Positions 42,735 to 51,438 of a DNA stretch of 64,000 nt are shown here, piece after piece (within the stretch, counting starts at the first letter, position 1; every line of letters begins with the position of its first letter). The translations under genes were made by a program, and so were the position numbers. The DNA is from Arthrobacter bambusae (GTDB lineage Bacteria > Actinomycetota > Actinomycetes > Actinomycetales > Micrococcaceae). Location: contig NZ_JAUSSZ010000003.1 in assembly GCF_030812595.1 (NCBI RefSeq), positions 1 through 64,000 on the forward strand, read 5' to 3'. The notes beneath the pieces were generated by a model. The model searched no databases. It was not told where the DNA came from and saw nothing but the letters and a program-made list of their open reading frames with translations.

Positions 42735-44408
42735 TTTTGGCGCGGCACTGATTTTGGCGGGGCACGCGTGCCGAATGCGCCGTAAGGCAGGAACAGCAGA
42801 CGCGCCTAGGCAGACTCGCGCAAGTCCGGATGGTGCTCCCAGTACTTCCGGTGGCTCCAGTATGTACAGGTCCACGGTTTCCGGTGCCCGTCCGCCGGGC
42901 GGGTCTCCGTTCAGGGGTGCGCCTAGTGTTCCTAGTGTTCCGGGTGTTCCGGGTGTTCCGGGTAGGGGTGGGGCTGTGGAGCGGTAGTTGTGTCCGGTGG
43001 GGGTGTGGATTTCCAGGACGTTCCGTGTGCCAGTACCGGACTTTGTTGTCCAGCCGGGGAGTTCTTTGGTGTGGTTGCAGGCTTCGCACAGGCCGGCGCC
43101 GTTGTCCAGGCTGGTGGTGCCGCCTTGGTGCCAAGGGATGATGTGGTCGTAGTGCCTGATGGGCGCGTCGCAGTACGGGGTGCGGCAGGTATCGTCGCGG
43201 GCCTGGATGAAACGCCGCATCCCGGGCGGGAAGAACCGCGCCCTTGAGTCCGCGGCGAGGAGTTCCCCGGTTCCGGGGGCGGTGAAGAGGCGCCGGAGCC
43301 AGACCTTGAACTCCTGCTCCTCTGGCTCGGGCTGGCCGGGGTCGGCGGGCCTGTTTCCGGCCAGGAGGTTCCTGGCCCAGGCGGCGGGGACGGTCCCGTA
43401 CCCGGTAAGCCGGGCCGGTTCGCTGTCTGCCTGGATGAGGGTGCGGTCGGTCATGACGAGTTGGATCTCGACCCCGGTGATTCCTGCCGGGGTGCCGGTG
43501 ATGCGTTCGACCAGGGCATCGGCCATGACCTGGCCCCGGGACCGGGCGTCCCCGGTGGTGGCGCGGAGGGTGTCGGCGTGCCGGGACAGGGCCGCGTGCA
43601 CCGCCACCCCCTGCGCGACGGGAAGCAGGGCGGTCAGGTAGGTCATGGTGTCCGGTGCCGGGCGCAGGCTCACGCACCGCTCCGTCGCCGCACGGGCCGC
43701 CCGGTCCGCGACCTGGCGCGGGTCCCGCCGGTACGCGGCCGCCCGTGCCGCGGCGGTGATGGTTTTGTCCCCGGCGCCGTCGAAGGTTCCGGTGTCGGCG
43801 GCGAGCTCTTCATCCACCGCGCACCGGTCTTCGGCGGACAGGCAGGCTGTTTCCTTCACCAGCAACGTCGCGCGCCATTCGTTGAGCCGGCCGTTGTCGA
43901 GGGCGGTAAGGGTGTGCGGCATTTCGGTGACGAGTGCCTTGGCGAGTCCGAGTAGCCTCGATCCGCAGGACGGGGATTCCCGCCGTGCCAAGGCGATCTG
44001 CGCCGCCACCCCGCGGCCGCGCTCTTCCGCCGGGACACCCGCCGCCGCGTCCGCGCCGCGCTGGGCTGCGTCGAATGCCACCGCGATCCTCGCCTGCGCA
44101 GCCGCGGCCGCGGACTTCAAATCCTCCAAGCCCCTCAACTGGTCGATCAGCTCGGCACCCGATTCAGCATCCGCGAGCGGATCCGCGCCGCCGTCTTTGT
44201 TGCCGTCGGTGCCGGGCCGGATCGCGTTCACGGCGGCAATCAGCTCCGACACACGAACGATCCGGCTCCCCGGCCTCCGGCCATCCATGGTCCTGCCGCC
44301 CAAGACATCAGCGCCCGGTACTGCAGCACCCCGGACTGCAGCATCCAGGCCAGCGCCGCCCGAAGGCGCGCCCGTCCCGATCCGCTCAGTTCCCTGATTG
44401 CCGTCCAT
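42291..44408 (-). CDS. DUF222/HNH endonuclease protein, apparent 3' frameshift and antisense read-through
   Basis: A DUF222 plus HNH nuclease protein of the multicopy actinobacterial type. The DUF222 region lies at about residues 85-360. The HNH motif lies at about 400-445 ([33 protein letters not shown]), with paired Cys and catalytic His intact. The ATG at 44408 has GGGAGAG seven bases upstream. From about 42870 the frame continues through the whole convergent Lrp gene to a stop at 42291, giving about 190 unrelated residues (705 in all). A one-base shift near 42866 instead gives [20 protein letters not shown] and a stop at 42806-42808, which looks like a natural end. So the last part is probably an indel artefact or mutation. 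Confidence 0.75.
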   Translation of the reverse strand: MDGNQGTERIGTGAPSGGAGLDAAVRGAAVPGADVLGGRTMDGRRPGSRIVRVSELIAAVNAIRPGTDGNKDGGADPLADAESGAELIDQLRGLEDLKSAAAAAQARIAVAFDAAQRGADAAAGVPAEERGRGVAAQIALARRESPSCGSRLLGLAKALVTEMPHTLTALDNGRLNEWRATLLVKETACLSAEDRCAVDEELAADTGTFDGAGDKTITAAARAAAYRRDPRQVADRAARAATERCVSLRPAPDTMTYLTALLPVAQGVAVHAALSRHADTLRATTGDARSRGQVMADALVERITGTPAGITGVEIQLVMTDRTLIQADSEPARLTGYGTVPAAWARNLLAGNRPADPGQPEPEEQEFKVWLRRLFTAPGTGELLAADSRARFFPPGMRRFIQARDDTCRTPYCDAPIRHYDHIIPWHQGGTTSLDNGAGLCEACNHTKELPGWTTKSGTGTRNVLEIHTPTGHNYRSTAPPLPGTPGTPGTLGTLGAPLNGDPPGGRAPETVDLYILEPPEVLGAPSGLARVCLGASAVPALRRIRHACPAKISAAPKSGPQQPRRPVRNDFAQEHAGGGPHDARTEPDLFGHPVQVVRARGDHADDEVGIAGRCVAFEHFGNVAQGGDRFVQPTLIQLRAHCGRNAPAQRRRQYPAAVRTQSARRRHALQARLDRSACQAQALGENHDRNPGIVVKRGKDPLVR
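42922..42966. repeat. 9-bp tandem minisatellite in the HNH gene
   Basis: Five 9-bp units (CCTAGTGTT twice, CCGGGTGTT twice, then CCGGGTAGG) encode Gly-Thr-Pro/Leu repeats near the protein's C-terminus. Slippage here would not itself shift the frame, but the region is unstable-looking and lies 50 bp from the suspected frameshift. Confidence 0.75.
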
Positions 44409-44570
44409 AGAGAAACTCTCCCAGGGACCCCCGACAATATAAGCCCAACGAACCCGCACCCACGAAAAAAACCGCCGGACTTTTCCACACCCGCAAGGGT
44501 CGCCCTCCGGCCGGACAGCAGAATCAGGCAATGACTTCCAACGCCCCACCCCTCCGAATGACGCCCGAGC

Positions 44571-45026
44571 CTAGACCGGCGGTCCCGCGTTCGACTTCAG
44601 GTTCTTCATCACCAACGTCGAGTTGAGGCGCTCGACGGCGGGAAGCGCTGAGAGCTGGTCGTCATAGAAGCGCTGGTAGGCCGGGAGATCGGCGGCAATC
44701 ACGCGGAGGAGGTAGTCCGGCGAGCCGAAGAGCCGCTGGGCCTCGACGATGTTCGGAATTGCCGCCACGCGGTCTTCGAACTCCGACATCGTGGCGCGGT
44801 CAGCCTGACGCAGCGTCACGAAGACTATCGCCTCGAATCCCAGGCCAATCGCACCCGGATCGATGTCTGCCCTGTACCCCCGAATGACCCCGGAGGCCTC
44901 GAGATCCCGCAGTCTTCGATGGCACGGCGCCACGGTCAGTCCCACCTTCGAGGCCAGCGCAGTGGCGGTCATTCGGCCATCCTCTTTGAGGTAGCGCAAA
45001 ATAGTTCTATCAATACCGTCAATCAC
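44571..45026 (-). CDS. Lrp/AsnC-family transcriptional regulator
   Basis: A 151-residue Lrp-type regulator: helix-turn-helix at the N-terminus (IDRTILRYLKEDGRMTATALASKVGLTVAPCHRRLRDLE) and RAM domain (FGSPDYLLRVIAADLPAYQRFYDDQL). It is divergent from a LysE-family exporter gene, the classical layout for an amino-acid-sensing activator of its exporter. The intergenic region has AT-rich tracts (CAAATATTTTACC) suited to Lrp binding. Confidence 0.88.
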   Translation of the reverse strand: MIDGIDRTILRYLKEDGRMTATALASKVGLTVAPCHRRLRDLEASGVIRGYRADIDPGAIGLGFEAIVFVTLRQADRATMSEFEDRVAAIPNIVEAQRLFGSPDYLLRVIAADLPAYQRFYDDQLSALPAVERLNSTLVMKNLKSNAGPPV

Positions 45027-45129
45027 GCAAATATTTTACCCGCATCTCGGCAGGTCTGGCTAAAAACGGGAACACTTATGGGTCGATTTTCCTTAAAGTT
45101 CATGGTGTAACCGCCAGCCAGGAGCAACC

Positions 45130-45765
45130 ATGAATCCCCAGCTTTTTGTCGCCTTCGTCATTGTCGCTGTCACCTTGGCGTGCACCCCGGGAGTCGATTG
45201 GGCGTATTCGATTGCCGCAGGCCTGCGGCAGCGCAGCTTCGTTCCCGCCGTGGCCGGGCTGTGCAGCGGCTATGTACTGCACACGGCCCTCCTGGTGGCC
45301 GGACTCGCAGCCCTCTTGACGGGCGTTCCGGGGCTTCTCGGCTGGCTCACGATCGCCGGCGCAGCCTATTTGCTCTGGCTCGGCGTGAGCACCATGCGCT
45401 CATGGCGAGGCGCACGCTTCAGTGCGGATGACGCCGTCGGGCAGTCCCGAAACCAATTGCGCACCTTCCTGCAAGGAATGGGCACAAGCGGCATCAACCC
45501 CAAAGGGCTGCTGTTCTTCCTCGCGCTCGTGCCGCAATTCGTGAGCCCGGAGGCGTCGTTGCCGGTGCCTGTGCAGTCCGGTGTACTGGGCCTCACGTTC
45601 GTTTTGTTCGCGGGCATCATTTACACGGCCGTGGCATTGGCCTCGCGGAAGCTGCTGCAGTCCCGGCCTTCCGCCGCGCGTGCGGTGACCCTTGCAAGCG
45701 GCATCATTATGGTGGCACTCGGCGCCGTCCTGCTCGGCGAGCAGTTGCTTCCGCTTCTCCGCTGA
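45130..45765 (+). CDS. LysE/RhtB-family amino-acid exporter
   Basis: A 211-residue membrane protein with six hydrophobic segments. The N-terminal LACTPGVDWAYSIAAGLRQR (family motif PGP, here PGV) and GMGTSGINPKGLLFFLALVPQFV are characteristic. It exports an amino acid or related metabolite. The ATG has CAGGAGCA upstream. It is divergent from the Lrp-type regulator at 44571, which probably activates it in response to the transported amino acid. Confidence 0.87.
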   Translation: MNPQLFVAFVIVAVTLACTPGVDWAYSIAAGLRQRSFVPAVAGLCSGYVLHTALLVAGLAALLTGVPGLLGWLTIAGAAYLLWLGVSTMRSWRGARFSADDAVGQSRNQLRTFLQGMGTSGINPKGLLFFLALVPQFVSPEASLPVPVQSGVLGLTFVLFAGIIYTAVALASRKLLQSRPSAARAVTLASGIIMVALGAVLLGEQLLPLLR

Positions 45766-45807
45766 AGCGCCCGCGAACTTGCGGCCCTGCCCTGGCCGCC
45801 GGGCTCG

Positions 45808-46806
45808 TTAGTGGTCCGGTTCGCCGAAGTCCTTGTTCCACATCCGGCGCACCTCGACATCCTTGCGGATGCCATCGACGGCCTCAAGCTCAGTTTCCTT
45901 GGACTTGCCGGACTTCCGGCGCACGGCCGCCCGGGGAATCGGCGGCCGCGGGGTGCGCCGCCGCCTGACCTCAAGCATCGAGAGTGCCCGGTCCGTGAGC
46001 GCGTCGTTGCGCAAGGCGAGGCTGGTCTTCTTCCTCCGAAGCACCTCCGCGATTGCGGCCTGCGCCGCTTCCCGCTCCCCCAACGCCCGGAGCGACTGTG
46101 CCCGAATCAGCAACAACGCCGCCGAGAGGTCGTCCGTGTTGCGGAGCCCCTCAGTCCAGGCGACGACGCCGGCGTGCCGCTCGAGCGCTGCCGCAGCGGT
46201 GCAGCGCGCCAAGGCAGTGGGCAACGACGGCGGCAAACTGGCCAGGATGTCCAGCGCCTCCGCGGTCTGGCCCGTCTCCCGGAAGCAATGCGAGAGGGCA
46301 AGGAACACGGCTTCCTCGCTGAACAGGACGGGAACGTCAATCCGCTCCGCTACCTCGACCCGCGTGACCACCCTCCGAAGGTAACTTGCGGAAAACTGGC
46401 TGGCGGCGTCGTCGATTCGTATGGACAAGCCCCGCTGCAGCAGTTCCGCCGCCCGGAGATACCCGCCGTGCTTGTACACAAGCAGTCCGGCAATCACGTA
46501 GCAGAGGCCGGCCCAGCCGGGGTAGGTTCGCGCCAGGTTGATGAGCCGGTCCGGTTCCGTGCTGGTGAAGACGGCGTCGTACACCGATTTGGCCGTCTTG
46601 CCTGCCAGCCGTCGGATCCTGGGAGGGTCCCCGGCCACGTCGATCCTGCCAGCTGCCCTTCCTTTCAGGACACCCGCAATGGCACCGCTCAAGCCTTCAG
46701 CCAGCCCACTCGCGGATGTGCGGACATGTCCGTTCCGGAACGGCGTGATGTCCCTCGTGTCCCCAAAGATCGCTCCGCGCATTCCCGGAGCTGACGGCTC
46801 ACTCAA
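45808..46806 (-). CDS. TPR-like protein of unknown function
   Basis: A protein of up to 332 residues that I do not recognise as a named family. Residues about 80-290 are helical with tetratricopeptide-like pairs (GLLVYKHGGYLRAAELLQRGL, AVFLALSHCFRETGQTAEALDILASL, ALLLIRAQSLRALGEREAAQAAIAEVL). The C-terminus is basic and ends MWNKDFGEPDH. The start is uncertain: TTG at 46806 or ATG at 46782, neither with a good ribosome-binding site. Relatives with MWNKDFGE-type endings occur in actinobacteria. It is convergent with the LysE gene. Confidence 0.6.
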   Translation of the reverse strand: MSEPSAPGMRGAIFGDTRDITPFRNGHVRTSASGLAEGLSGAIAGVLKGRAAGRIDVAGDPPRIRRLAGKTAKSVYDAVFTSTEPDRLINLARTYPGWAGLCYVIAGLLVYKHGGYLRAAELLQRGLSIRIDDAASQFSASYLRRVVTRVEVAERIDVPVLFSEEAVFLALSHCFRETGQTAEALDILASLPPSLPTALARCTAAAALERHAGVVAWTEGLRNTDDLSAALLLIRAQSLRALGEREAAQAAIAEVLRRKKTSLALRNDALTDRALSMLEVRRRRTPRPPIPRAAVRRKSGKSKETELEAVDGIRKDVEVRRMWNKDFGEPDH

Positions 46807-47004
46807 GGGTGCCCTGCCGTCGCAGGAAAGGCGTCGCAGAATTGGGCATCACAAGAACCATGCTAGCCGCGCTTGCCCCTGGTTCTCCCCTCTATTTCCC
46901 GGGTTTTCGGGAGTAAGATAACCTCGTCGGCAGGGTTCCGACTCCTTGCCGCGATGCGACCCTCCATTTGAAGGGCCGGATGAATATCGTGATCGGGAGG
47001 AGCT

Positions 47005-47475
47005 ATGACTACTGCTTCACACCCCGCGCAGCACCACGCGATGGGGCTGACGCTCCACAACACAGCACTCGTTTTGGGCTGGGTTTTCCTTGCTGTTGGC
47101 GTCCTGGGATTCATCCCGGGTATCACCAGCAATTACGGCGCCATGGCCTTCGCAGGGCACGACTCGGGCGCAATGCTACTTGGAATTTTCCAGGTATCCA
47201 TCCTGCATAACATTGTCCATCTGCTTTTCGGCGCGGCAGGCCTGTACTTCGCGAGGACAGGAAGGATGGCGCGCGGTTACCTCATCGGTGGCGGCGCAAT
47301 CTACCTCGTCCTTTGGATCTACGGTCTCATCACCATGTCGAACATGGGCGCTGACTTTGTGCCCATGAACGCTGCGGACGACTGGCTGCACCTGGTTCTC
47401 GGTGTCGTCATGGTTGGCCTTGGCGTGTGGCTTGGACGCGACGCAAGGGAGGAGTCGAAGGGCCGCGCCATGTAG
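47005..47475 (+). CDS. DUF4383 membrane protein
   Basis: A 156-residue integral membrane protein with four predicted helices and the DUF4383 pattern: NTALVLGWVFLAVGVLGFIPGIT, LGIFQVSILHNIVHLLFGAAGLYFART, YLIGGGAIYLVLWIYGLI and DDWLHLVLGVVMVGLGVWLG. The function is unknown; actinobacteria often carry several copies. The ATG has GGGAGGAGCT just upstream. A short hairpin (47519-47536) follows. Confidence 0.85.
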   Translation: MTTASHPAQHHAMGLTLHNTALVLGWVFLAVGVLGFIPGITSNYGAMAFAGHDSGAMLLGIFQVSILHNIVHLLFGAAGLYFARTGRMARGYLIGGGAIYLVLWIYGLITMSNMGADFVPMNAADDWLHLVLGVVMVGLGVWLGRDAREESKGRAM

Positions 47476-47518
47476 CGCACCCTGACACTTGCAGCACTCT
47501 GCAGTTCCACGACGGCGA

Positions 47519-47536
47519 CCGCCCCTTTACGGGCGG
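47519..47536. terminator. short GC hairpin between DUF4383 and response-regulator genes
   Basis: CCGCCC and GGGCGG form a 6-bp stem around CTTTAC in the 84-bp gap between convergent genes. It is modest in strength. Confidence 0.45.
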
Positions 47537-47559
47537 CCGCCGCCTTAGCGTCCTTGGGC

Positions 47560-48234
47560 CTAGCCGAGGAGCCTGCGTTCGTAGGCGAACGCCACCAACT
47601 GAAGCCTTGTGCGCAGCCCGAGCTTGCTGAGCACACTGCGCAGGTGGGATTTCACTGTGGCCTCGGAGACAAACAGGCTCTGCGCCATCTCGGCGTTACC
47701 CAAGCCTTTGGCCGCCAGCAGGAACACGTCCCGCTCACGTGGAGACAACTCGTCCAACACGGCGAGGTCCGGCCCGGCCACCGGCACCGTCCTAGCCGCG
47801 TGCTGGAAGAGTTCGTGAACGGAACCGGGTGCGATCACCGAGTATCCCGAATACACGGTACGGATGGCGGCCAGCAGGAATTCCGGCTCGGCGCTCTTGA
47901 GCAGGTAGCCATTGGCGCCCGCCTGCACGGCTTCAACAACCGCTTGGTCCCTGTTGAAGGTGGTGAGGGCAATGATCTTGGGTCGGTCCACGCCGACCGC
48001 ATCGGCTTCATCTGTTATGCGCCGCGTGGCCTCGACTCCGTCCAACACAGGCATCCGAAGATCCATCAGCATGACGTCCGGCCACTGCTTGGCCGCGAGC
48101 GCCACGGCTTGTTCGCCGTCGTCGGCCTCCCAGGCCATGTCCATGTCCGGCTGGCTCTGCACCAGCATGCGGATGCCGGAGCGGAATAAAGGCTGGTCGT
48201 CAACGAGGGCAACCGTGATGGGCGTTTCAGCCAC
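47560..48234 (-). CDS. NarL/FixJ-type response regulator
   Basis: A 224-residue response regulator with an N-terminal receiver (VALVDDQPLFRSGIRMLV; phosphoacceptor Asp in DVMLMDLRMPVLDGVEA) and a C-terminal LuxR helix-turn-helix (LSPRERDVFLLAAKGLGNAEMAQSLFVSEATVKSHLRSVLSKLG). The GTG at 48234 overlaps the kinase stop by eight bases; a GTG at 48243 is an alternative. It forms a two-component pair with the kinase encoded just upstream. The stimulus and targets are unknown. Confidence 0.9.
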   Translation of the reverse strand: MAETPITVALVDDQPLFRSGIRMLVQSQPDMDMAWEADDGEQAVALAAKQWPDVMLMDLRMPVLDGVEATRRITDEADAVGVDRPKIIALTTFNRDQAVVEAVQAGANGYLLKSAEPEFLLAAIRTVYSGYSVIAPGSVHELFQHAARTVPVAGPDLAVLDELSPRERDVFLLAAKGLGNAEMAQSLFVSEATVKSHLRSVLSKLGLRTRLQLVAFAYERRLLG

Positions 48235-49627
48235 GTCCGGCACTTGCCTGCTCAGGGACCGACGACGGCGACGCGCCCTTGAGAGCCAATGCCGGCTCCC
48301 GCTCCGCTTCCTTTCCGGGCGGAACGGCCTCCCGCTCCGAGCCGCCTTCCGGCAGGAGTGGTGCCGGGCGTGAGCCATAAGGGATGAAGACCGTCACACG
48401 AAACTGCTCGCCATCTGGCCCGGAGCTGAGCCAGCCACCCGCAAGGTGCGCCCGCTCGCGCATTCCGGGAATGCCGCGCCCCACGCGCTCGGCGGCACCG
48501 CCGTCGTGCGTGTCCCCAATCGAAACGGATGGCGGCAATTCCGAGGCAACGTGCATGGTCAGCCCTGGCCCGCTCCAGTCGAAGTGAAGACGCACAGCGG
48601 TGCCGCGTCCGCCGTGTTTGAGAGCGTTTGTGAGGCATTCCTGGACAATCCGGAATACTGCGAGTTGCTGACCCGCGCCAAGCTCGACCGGGGTTCCGGT
48701 TTCGCTCTGCTCGATTTTGAGGCTTCCCTGACGCATCCGCTCGAGCAAAGGCCCGACGTCGGTGAGCCGAGGCTGCGGGGCTACCAGACCGTCGTCGCGG
48801 ACTCCCTCGATCACGCGCTGAGCGTCCACTAATGCGTGGCGTGCCGATACCGCGATGTTCTGCAACGCGTCGAGCACCGCCTTGGGTTGGTCTTGGCTGA
48901 GATAGCGGGTGCCGTCGGCTTGCGCGGCGATCACAGCGAGCGAGTGCGCCAAGACGTCGTGGAGGTCACGGGCGATCCTAGTGCGCTCCTGCTCGACGAC
49001 CAGCTCGACCTCGGTTTCCTTGAGGTTTGCTTGGACAAGGACCTTGGCCTTGAAGAGGTTTCGGCGTTCTTCATAAAGGCGCAGAGCGATCCCGACGGCA
49101 GCGCAGCTTGCAGCGATGAGGAGAAGAAGTGAGAAGAGTTGCCAGCCGTAGTTGGCCAACGCGTACCGGTCCCCCATGAACAACTGTCTAAACCATCCAA
49201 TGCCGCCTCCGTATCGCCATGAAAGCATGATGAACGTCATCACACCCGCAAAAACGAAGTTGCTCCCGGCGACAACATATGGCAGACGACCTCGCGCAGT
49301 CCACATGGAGAACCCCAAGCCAACGAAGGATCCCAAATAGATGGGCCAATCATCGGAATACGGTTGCGGGATAAAGTACACCAACTGCCCCGTCAGCAGG
49401 ACGGCCGTGAATCCCAGAGACAGGACGGGCCGCCACGCCGAGACAGCAATGGCGAATGTGGTCAAGATTAGTATCGCGAACCTCGGCAGGATAAACGTCC
49501 ATGTTTCGGACCAATGGGCAATCCACGGAGCCATTCTTCCCGCTTCCGCCACGCACCACAGCGCGAAGAAAATGACGGCCGCCGCTGGGGCGCCCCATTG
49601 CCGTGCAACTTTCAGTGTCTGTTCCAT
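48227..49627 (-). CDS. sensor histidine kinase (HisKA_3/NarL-partner type)
   Basis: A 466-residue membrane kinase with about five or six N-terminal helices and no extracellular domain of note. The dimerisation/phosphoacceptor box is ERTRIARDLHDVLAHSLAVIAAQ, typical of HisKA_3 kinases. The HATPase domain follows (ECLTNALKHGGRGTAVRL, GRGIPGMRERAHLAGG). A Pro/Ala-rich tail of about 45 residues ends the protein. The ATG at 49627 is preferred; upstream codons extend 10 residues. It is coupled to the response regulator. Upstream lies the second 32-bp repeat block. Confidence 0.88.
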   Translation of the reverse strand: MEQTLKVARQWGAPAAAVIFFALWCVAEAGRMAPWIAHWSETWTFILPRFAILILTTFAIAVSAWRPVLSLGFTAVLLTGQLVYFIPQPYSDDWPIYLGSFVGLGFSMWTARGRLPYVVAGSNFVFAGVMTFIMLSWRYGGGIGWFRQLFMGDRYALANYGWQLFSLLLLIAASCAAVGIALRLYEERRNLFKAKVLVQANLKETEVELVVEQERTRIARDLHDVLAHSLAVIAAQADGTRYLSQDQPKAVLDALQNIAVSARHALVDAQRVIEGVRDDGLVAPQPRLTDVGPLLERMRQGSLKIEQSETGTPVELGAGQQLAVFRIVQECLTNALKHGGRGTAVRLHFDWSGPGLTMHVASELPPSVSIGDTHDGGAAERVGRGIPGMRERAHLAGGWLSSGPDGEQFRVTVFIPYGSRPAPLLPEGGSEREAVPPGKEAEREPALALKGASPSSVPEQASAGRG

Positions 49628-49733
49628 GTCAGCCACCCTATCCACGGCCGGGGACACGTCGACGCCGATTCTGCCCTTCAGCGTCCGATCTCCACCCCGA
49701 AGCCAGCAGATTCATCCTCGGAGCCAACGCGAG

Positions 49734-49898
49734 ACATGAACGAGCGTCCGCGAAACGCCGACAGACCTGAGCGAGCGTCCGCCGAAACGCCGACAGACCT
49801 GAGCGGGCGTCCGCCGAAAGAGTGCCAAAGGTGACCGAGGGTTTGTCGGAACCAACGCTCGCTCACATAGCCCGGCCAAAACCCCAACGCTCGCTCAC
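49734..49898. repeat. second array of the 32-bp intergenic repeat (four direct units, two inverted cores)
   Basis: Direct units start at 49734, 49765, 49797 and 49829, spaced 31, 32 and 32 bp; typical units begin ACCTGAGCGAGCGTCCG and end GCCGACAG. Inverted cores AACGCTCGCTCAC lie at 49854 and 49886, again 32 bp apart. The unit matches that of the 968-1083 array at about 24 of 32 positions, with several paired G-to-C changes. This occupies most of the 377-bp gap between the kinase start and malic enzyme end. Confidence 0.85.
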
Positions 49899-49940
49899 CA
49901 TCGCTGGCATTGGTCCTGCCAAGAACGGCGGAACAAAGAA

Positions 49941-49978
49941 CGACGGCGACCCTCCCCAGCACGGGAGCGTCGCCGTCG
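49941..49978 (-). terminator. terminator of the malic enzyme gene
   Basis: CGACGGCGAC (49941-49950) pairs perfectly with GTCGCCGTCG (49969-49978), 26 bp beyond the malic enzyme stop on the minus strand. Confidence 0.7.
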
Positions 49979-50004
49979 TCGGCTATTCGGTCTGAACGCG
50001 CGGA

Positions 50005-51198
50005 CTACTCGGCCGCAGCGGCAACCGCCGCCGTGACGGCAGGAGCGACTCGGGGATCGAGTGGGCTGGGCACGATGTAATCGGCGGAGAGTTCACCCTC
50101 GGCCAGCGCGGCGATGGCGCGGGCCGCGGCGATCTTCATCGCCGGGGTGATGCGGCGCGCACCGGCGTCCAGTGCCCCACGGAAGATCCCGGGAAAGGCG
50201 AGGACGTTGTTGATCTGGTTCGGGAAATCGCTCCGGCCGGTGGCCACGACGGCCGCATACTTGACGGCGACCTCGGGCAGGACTTCCGGGTCCGGGTTGG
50301 ACAGGGCGAACACGATCGAATCCTCGTTCATGAGCTTCAAGTGCTCCTCGGCCAGCTTTGACGAGGAAACGCCGATGAACACGTCTGCGCCTTGCAGCGC
50401 CTCTGCGGGGCCGCCGGAAAGGGCGCGGGGGTTGGTGCGCTGGGCGAACCGGGCCTTGACGCTGCCAGAGTCGGCCACCAAGTCGGAGCGTTCGGCGTTG
50501 ATAATGCCCTTGGAATCCAAAAGGACGACGTCCTTGACCCCCGCAGTCAGCAGGATTTCGGAGACAGCAATGCCTGCGGCACCCGCACCGGAGACCACGA
50601 CTTTCAGTCCCTCCAGTTCACGGCCGGTCACCTTCGCGGCGTTCGTCAAGGCTGCGAGAACCACGACGGCGGTACCGTGCTGGTCATCGTGCATCACGGG
50701 GCAGTCCAGCGCTTCAATGAGACGTTCTTCGAGTTCGAAGCAGCGGGGCGCGGAGATGTCCTCGAGGTTCACTGCTCCGAAGCTCGGACGCAAACGGACA
50801 AGGGTCTCGATGATTTCGTCCACGTTGGTCGTGTTGAGGACCAACGGGATGGAATCGAGATCGCCGAACGCCTTGAACAGCGCCGACTTTCCTTCCATGA
50901 CAGGCAGGGAGGCGCTGGGTCCGATGTCACCCAAGCCAAGGACCGCAGTGCCGTCGCTGACGACCACCACGAGGCGCTCGGCCCACGTGTGCGTGCGTGC
51001 AAGCTCAGGGTTGGCGTGGATCGCGCGGCTCACCTCGGCGACCCCGGGGGTGTAAGCGATGGAAAGGTCCCGCTTGTCCACAAGCGGCACGGTGCTGGAA
51101 ACCGAAAGCTTGCCGCCTTCGTGGGCGGTGAAGATTTCCTCTTCGCTCAGCACCAGGGCAGTCAGGTTCTGTTCAGGGGTGATGGTCTCGACGGACAC
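50005..51198 (-). CDS. NAD(P)-dependent malic enzyme
   Basis: A 397-residue malic enzyme decarboxylating malate to pyruvate. The bacterial short form without the phosphotransacetylase domain is present. Motifs include LSIAYTPGVAEVSRAI, VVVVSDGTAVLGLGDIGPSASLPVMEGKSALFKAFG, the metal-site CPVMHDDQHGTA and the Rossmann GAGAAGIAVSEILLTAG. The GTG start has GAGGAG eight bases upstream. Its cofactor preference is not clear. A DasR-like palindrome lies about 200 bp upstream, the only visible regulatory site. A terminator follows at 49941. Confidence 0.92.
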   Translation of the reverse strand: MSVETITPEQNLTALVLSEEEIFTAHEGGKLSVSSTVPLVDKRDLSIAYTPGVAEVSRAIHANPELARTHTWAERLVVVVSDGTAVLGLGDIGPSASLPVMEGKSALFKAFGDLDSIPLVLNTTNVDEIIETLVRLRPSFGAVNLEDISAPRCFELEERLIEALDCPVMHDDQHGTAVVVLAALTNAAKVTGRELEGLKVVVSGAGAAGIAVSEILLTAGVKDVVLLDSKGIINAERSDLVADSGSVKARFAQRTNPRALSGGPAEALQGADVFIGVSSSKLAEEHLKLMNEDSIVFALSNPDPEVLPEVAVKYAAVVATGRSDFPNQINNVLAFPGIFRGALDAGARRITPAMKIAAARAIAALAEGELSADYIVPSPLDPRVAPAVTAAVAAAAE

Positions 51199-51401
51199 GT
51201 CGTTGTCTCCTCAGGCTAGCCGTGAACCCACGGCACAATTCGGGCAGGTATTGAGGCTTCGGTGCCGGACCAAGGGTGTCTGGTCCGGGCGGTGAGGCTC
51301 CTGCGGATATGGGCTGCTAGCCGCTTGGGTCCTGTCTTGTTAGACAGTGGCCTGATAGGAAGACTAGAGACATCCAGCCATAAACTCATACTTTTGCTCG
51401 T

Positions 51402-51417
51402 ATTGGTCTAGACCAAT
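51402..51417. promoter_or_regulatory. DasR-like (dre) palindrome ATTGGTCTAGACCAAT
   Basis: A perfect 16-bp palindrome matching the Streptomyces dre consensus (ASTGGTCTAGACCAST) except for the outer second and second-last positions. It lies upstream of malic enzyme, 22 bases beyond the TetR stop. On the minus strand TTGGTC with AAGTAT 17 bases on could be -35 and -10, so the site would overlap the -35. Confidence 0.6.
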
Positions 51418-51438
51418 TACGTGGACTTTTAAGGAAAG

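Noticed and set aside
42291..42805. Extra C-terminal domain of the HNH protein
   Set aside because: This part is the exact antisense of the Lrp gene and its upstream gap; treated as read-through, not a domain.
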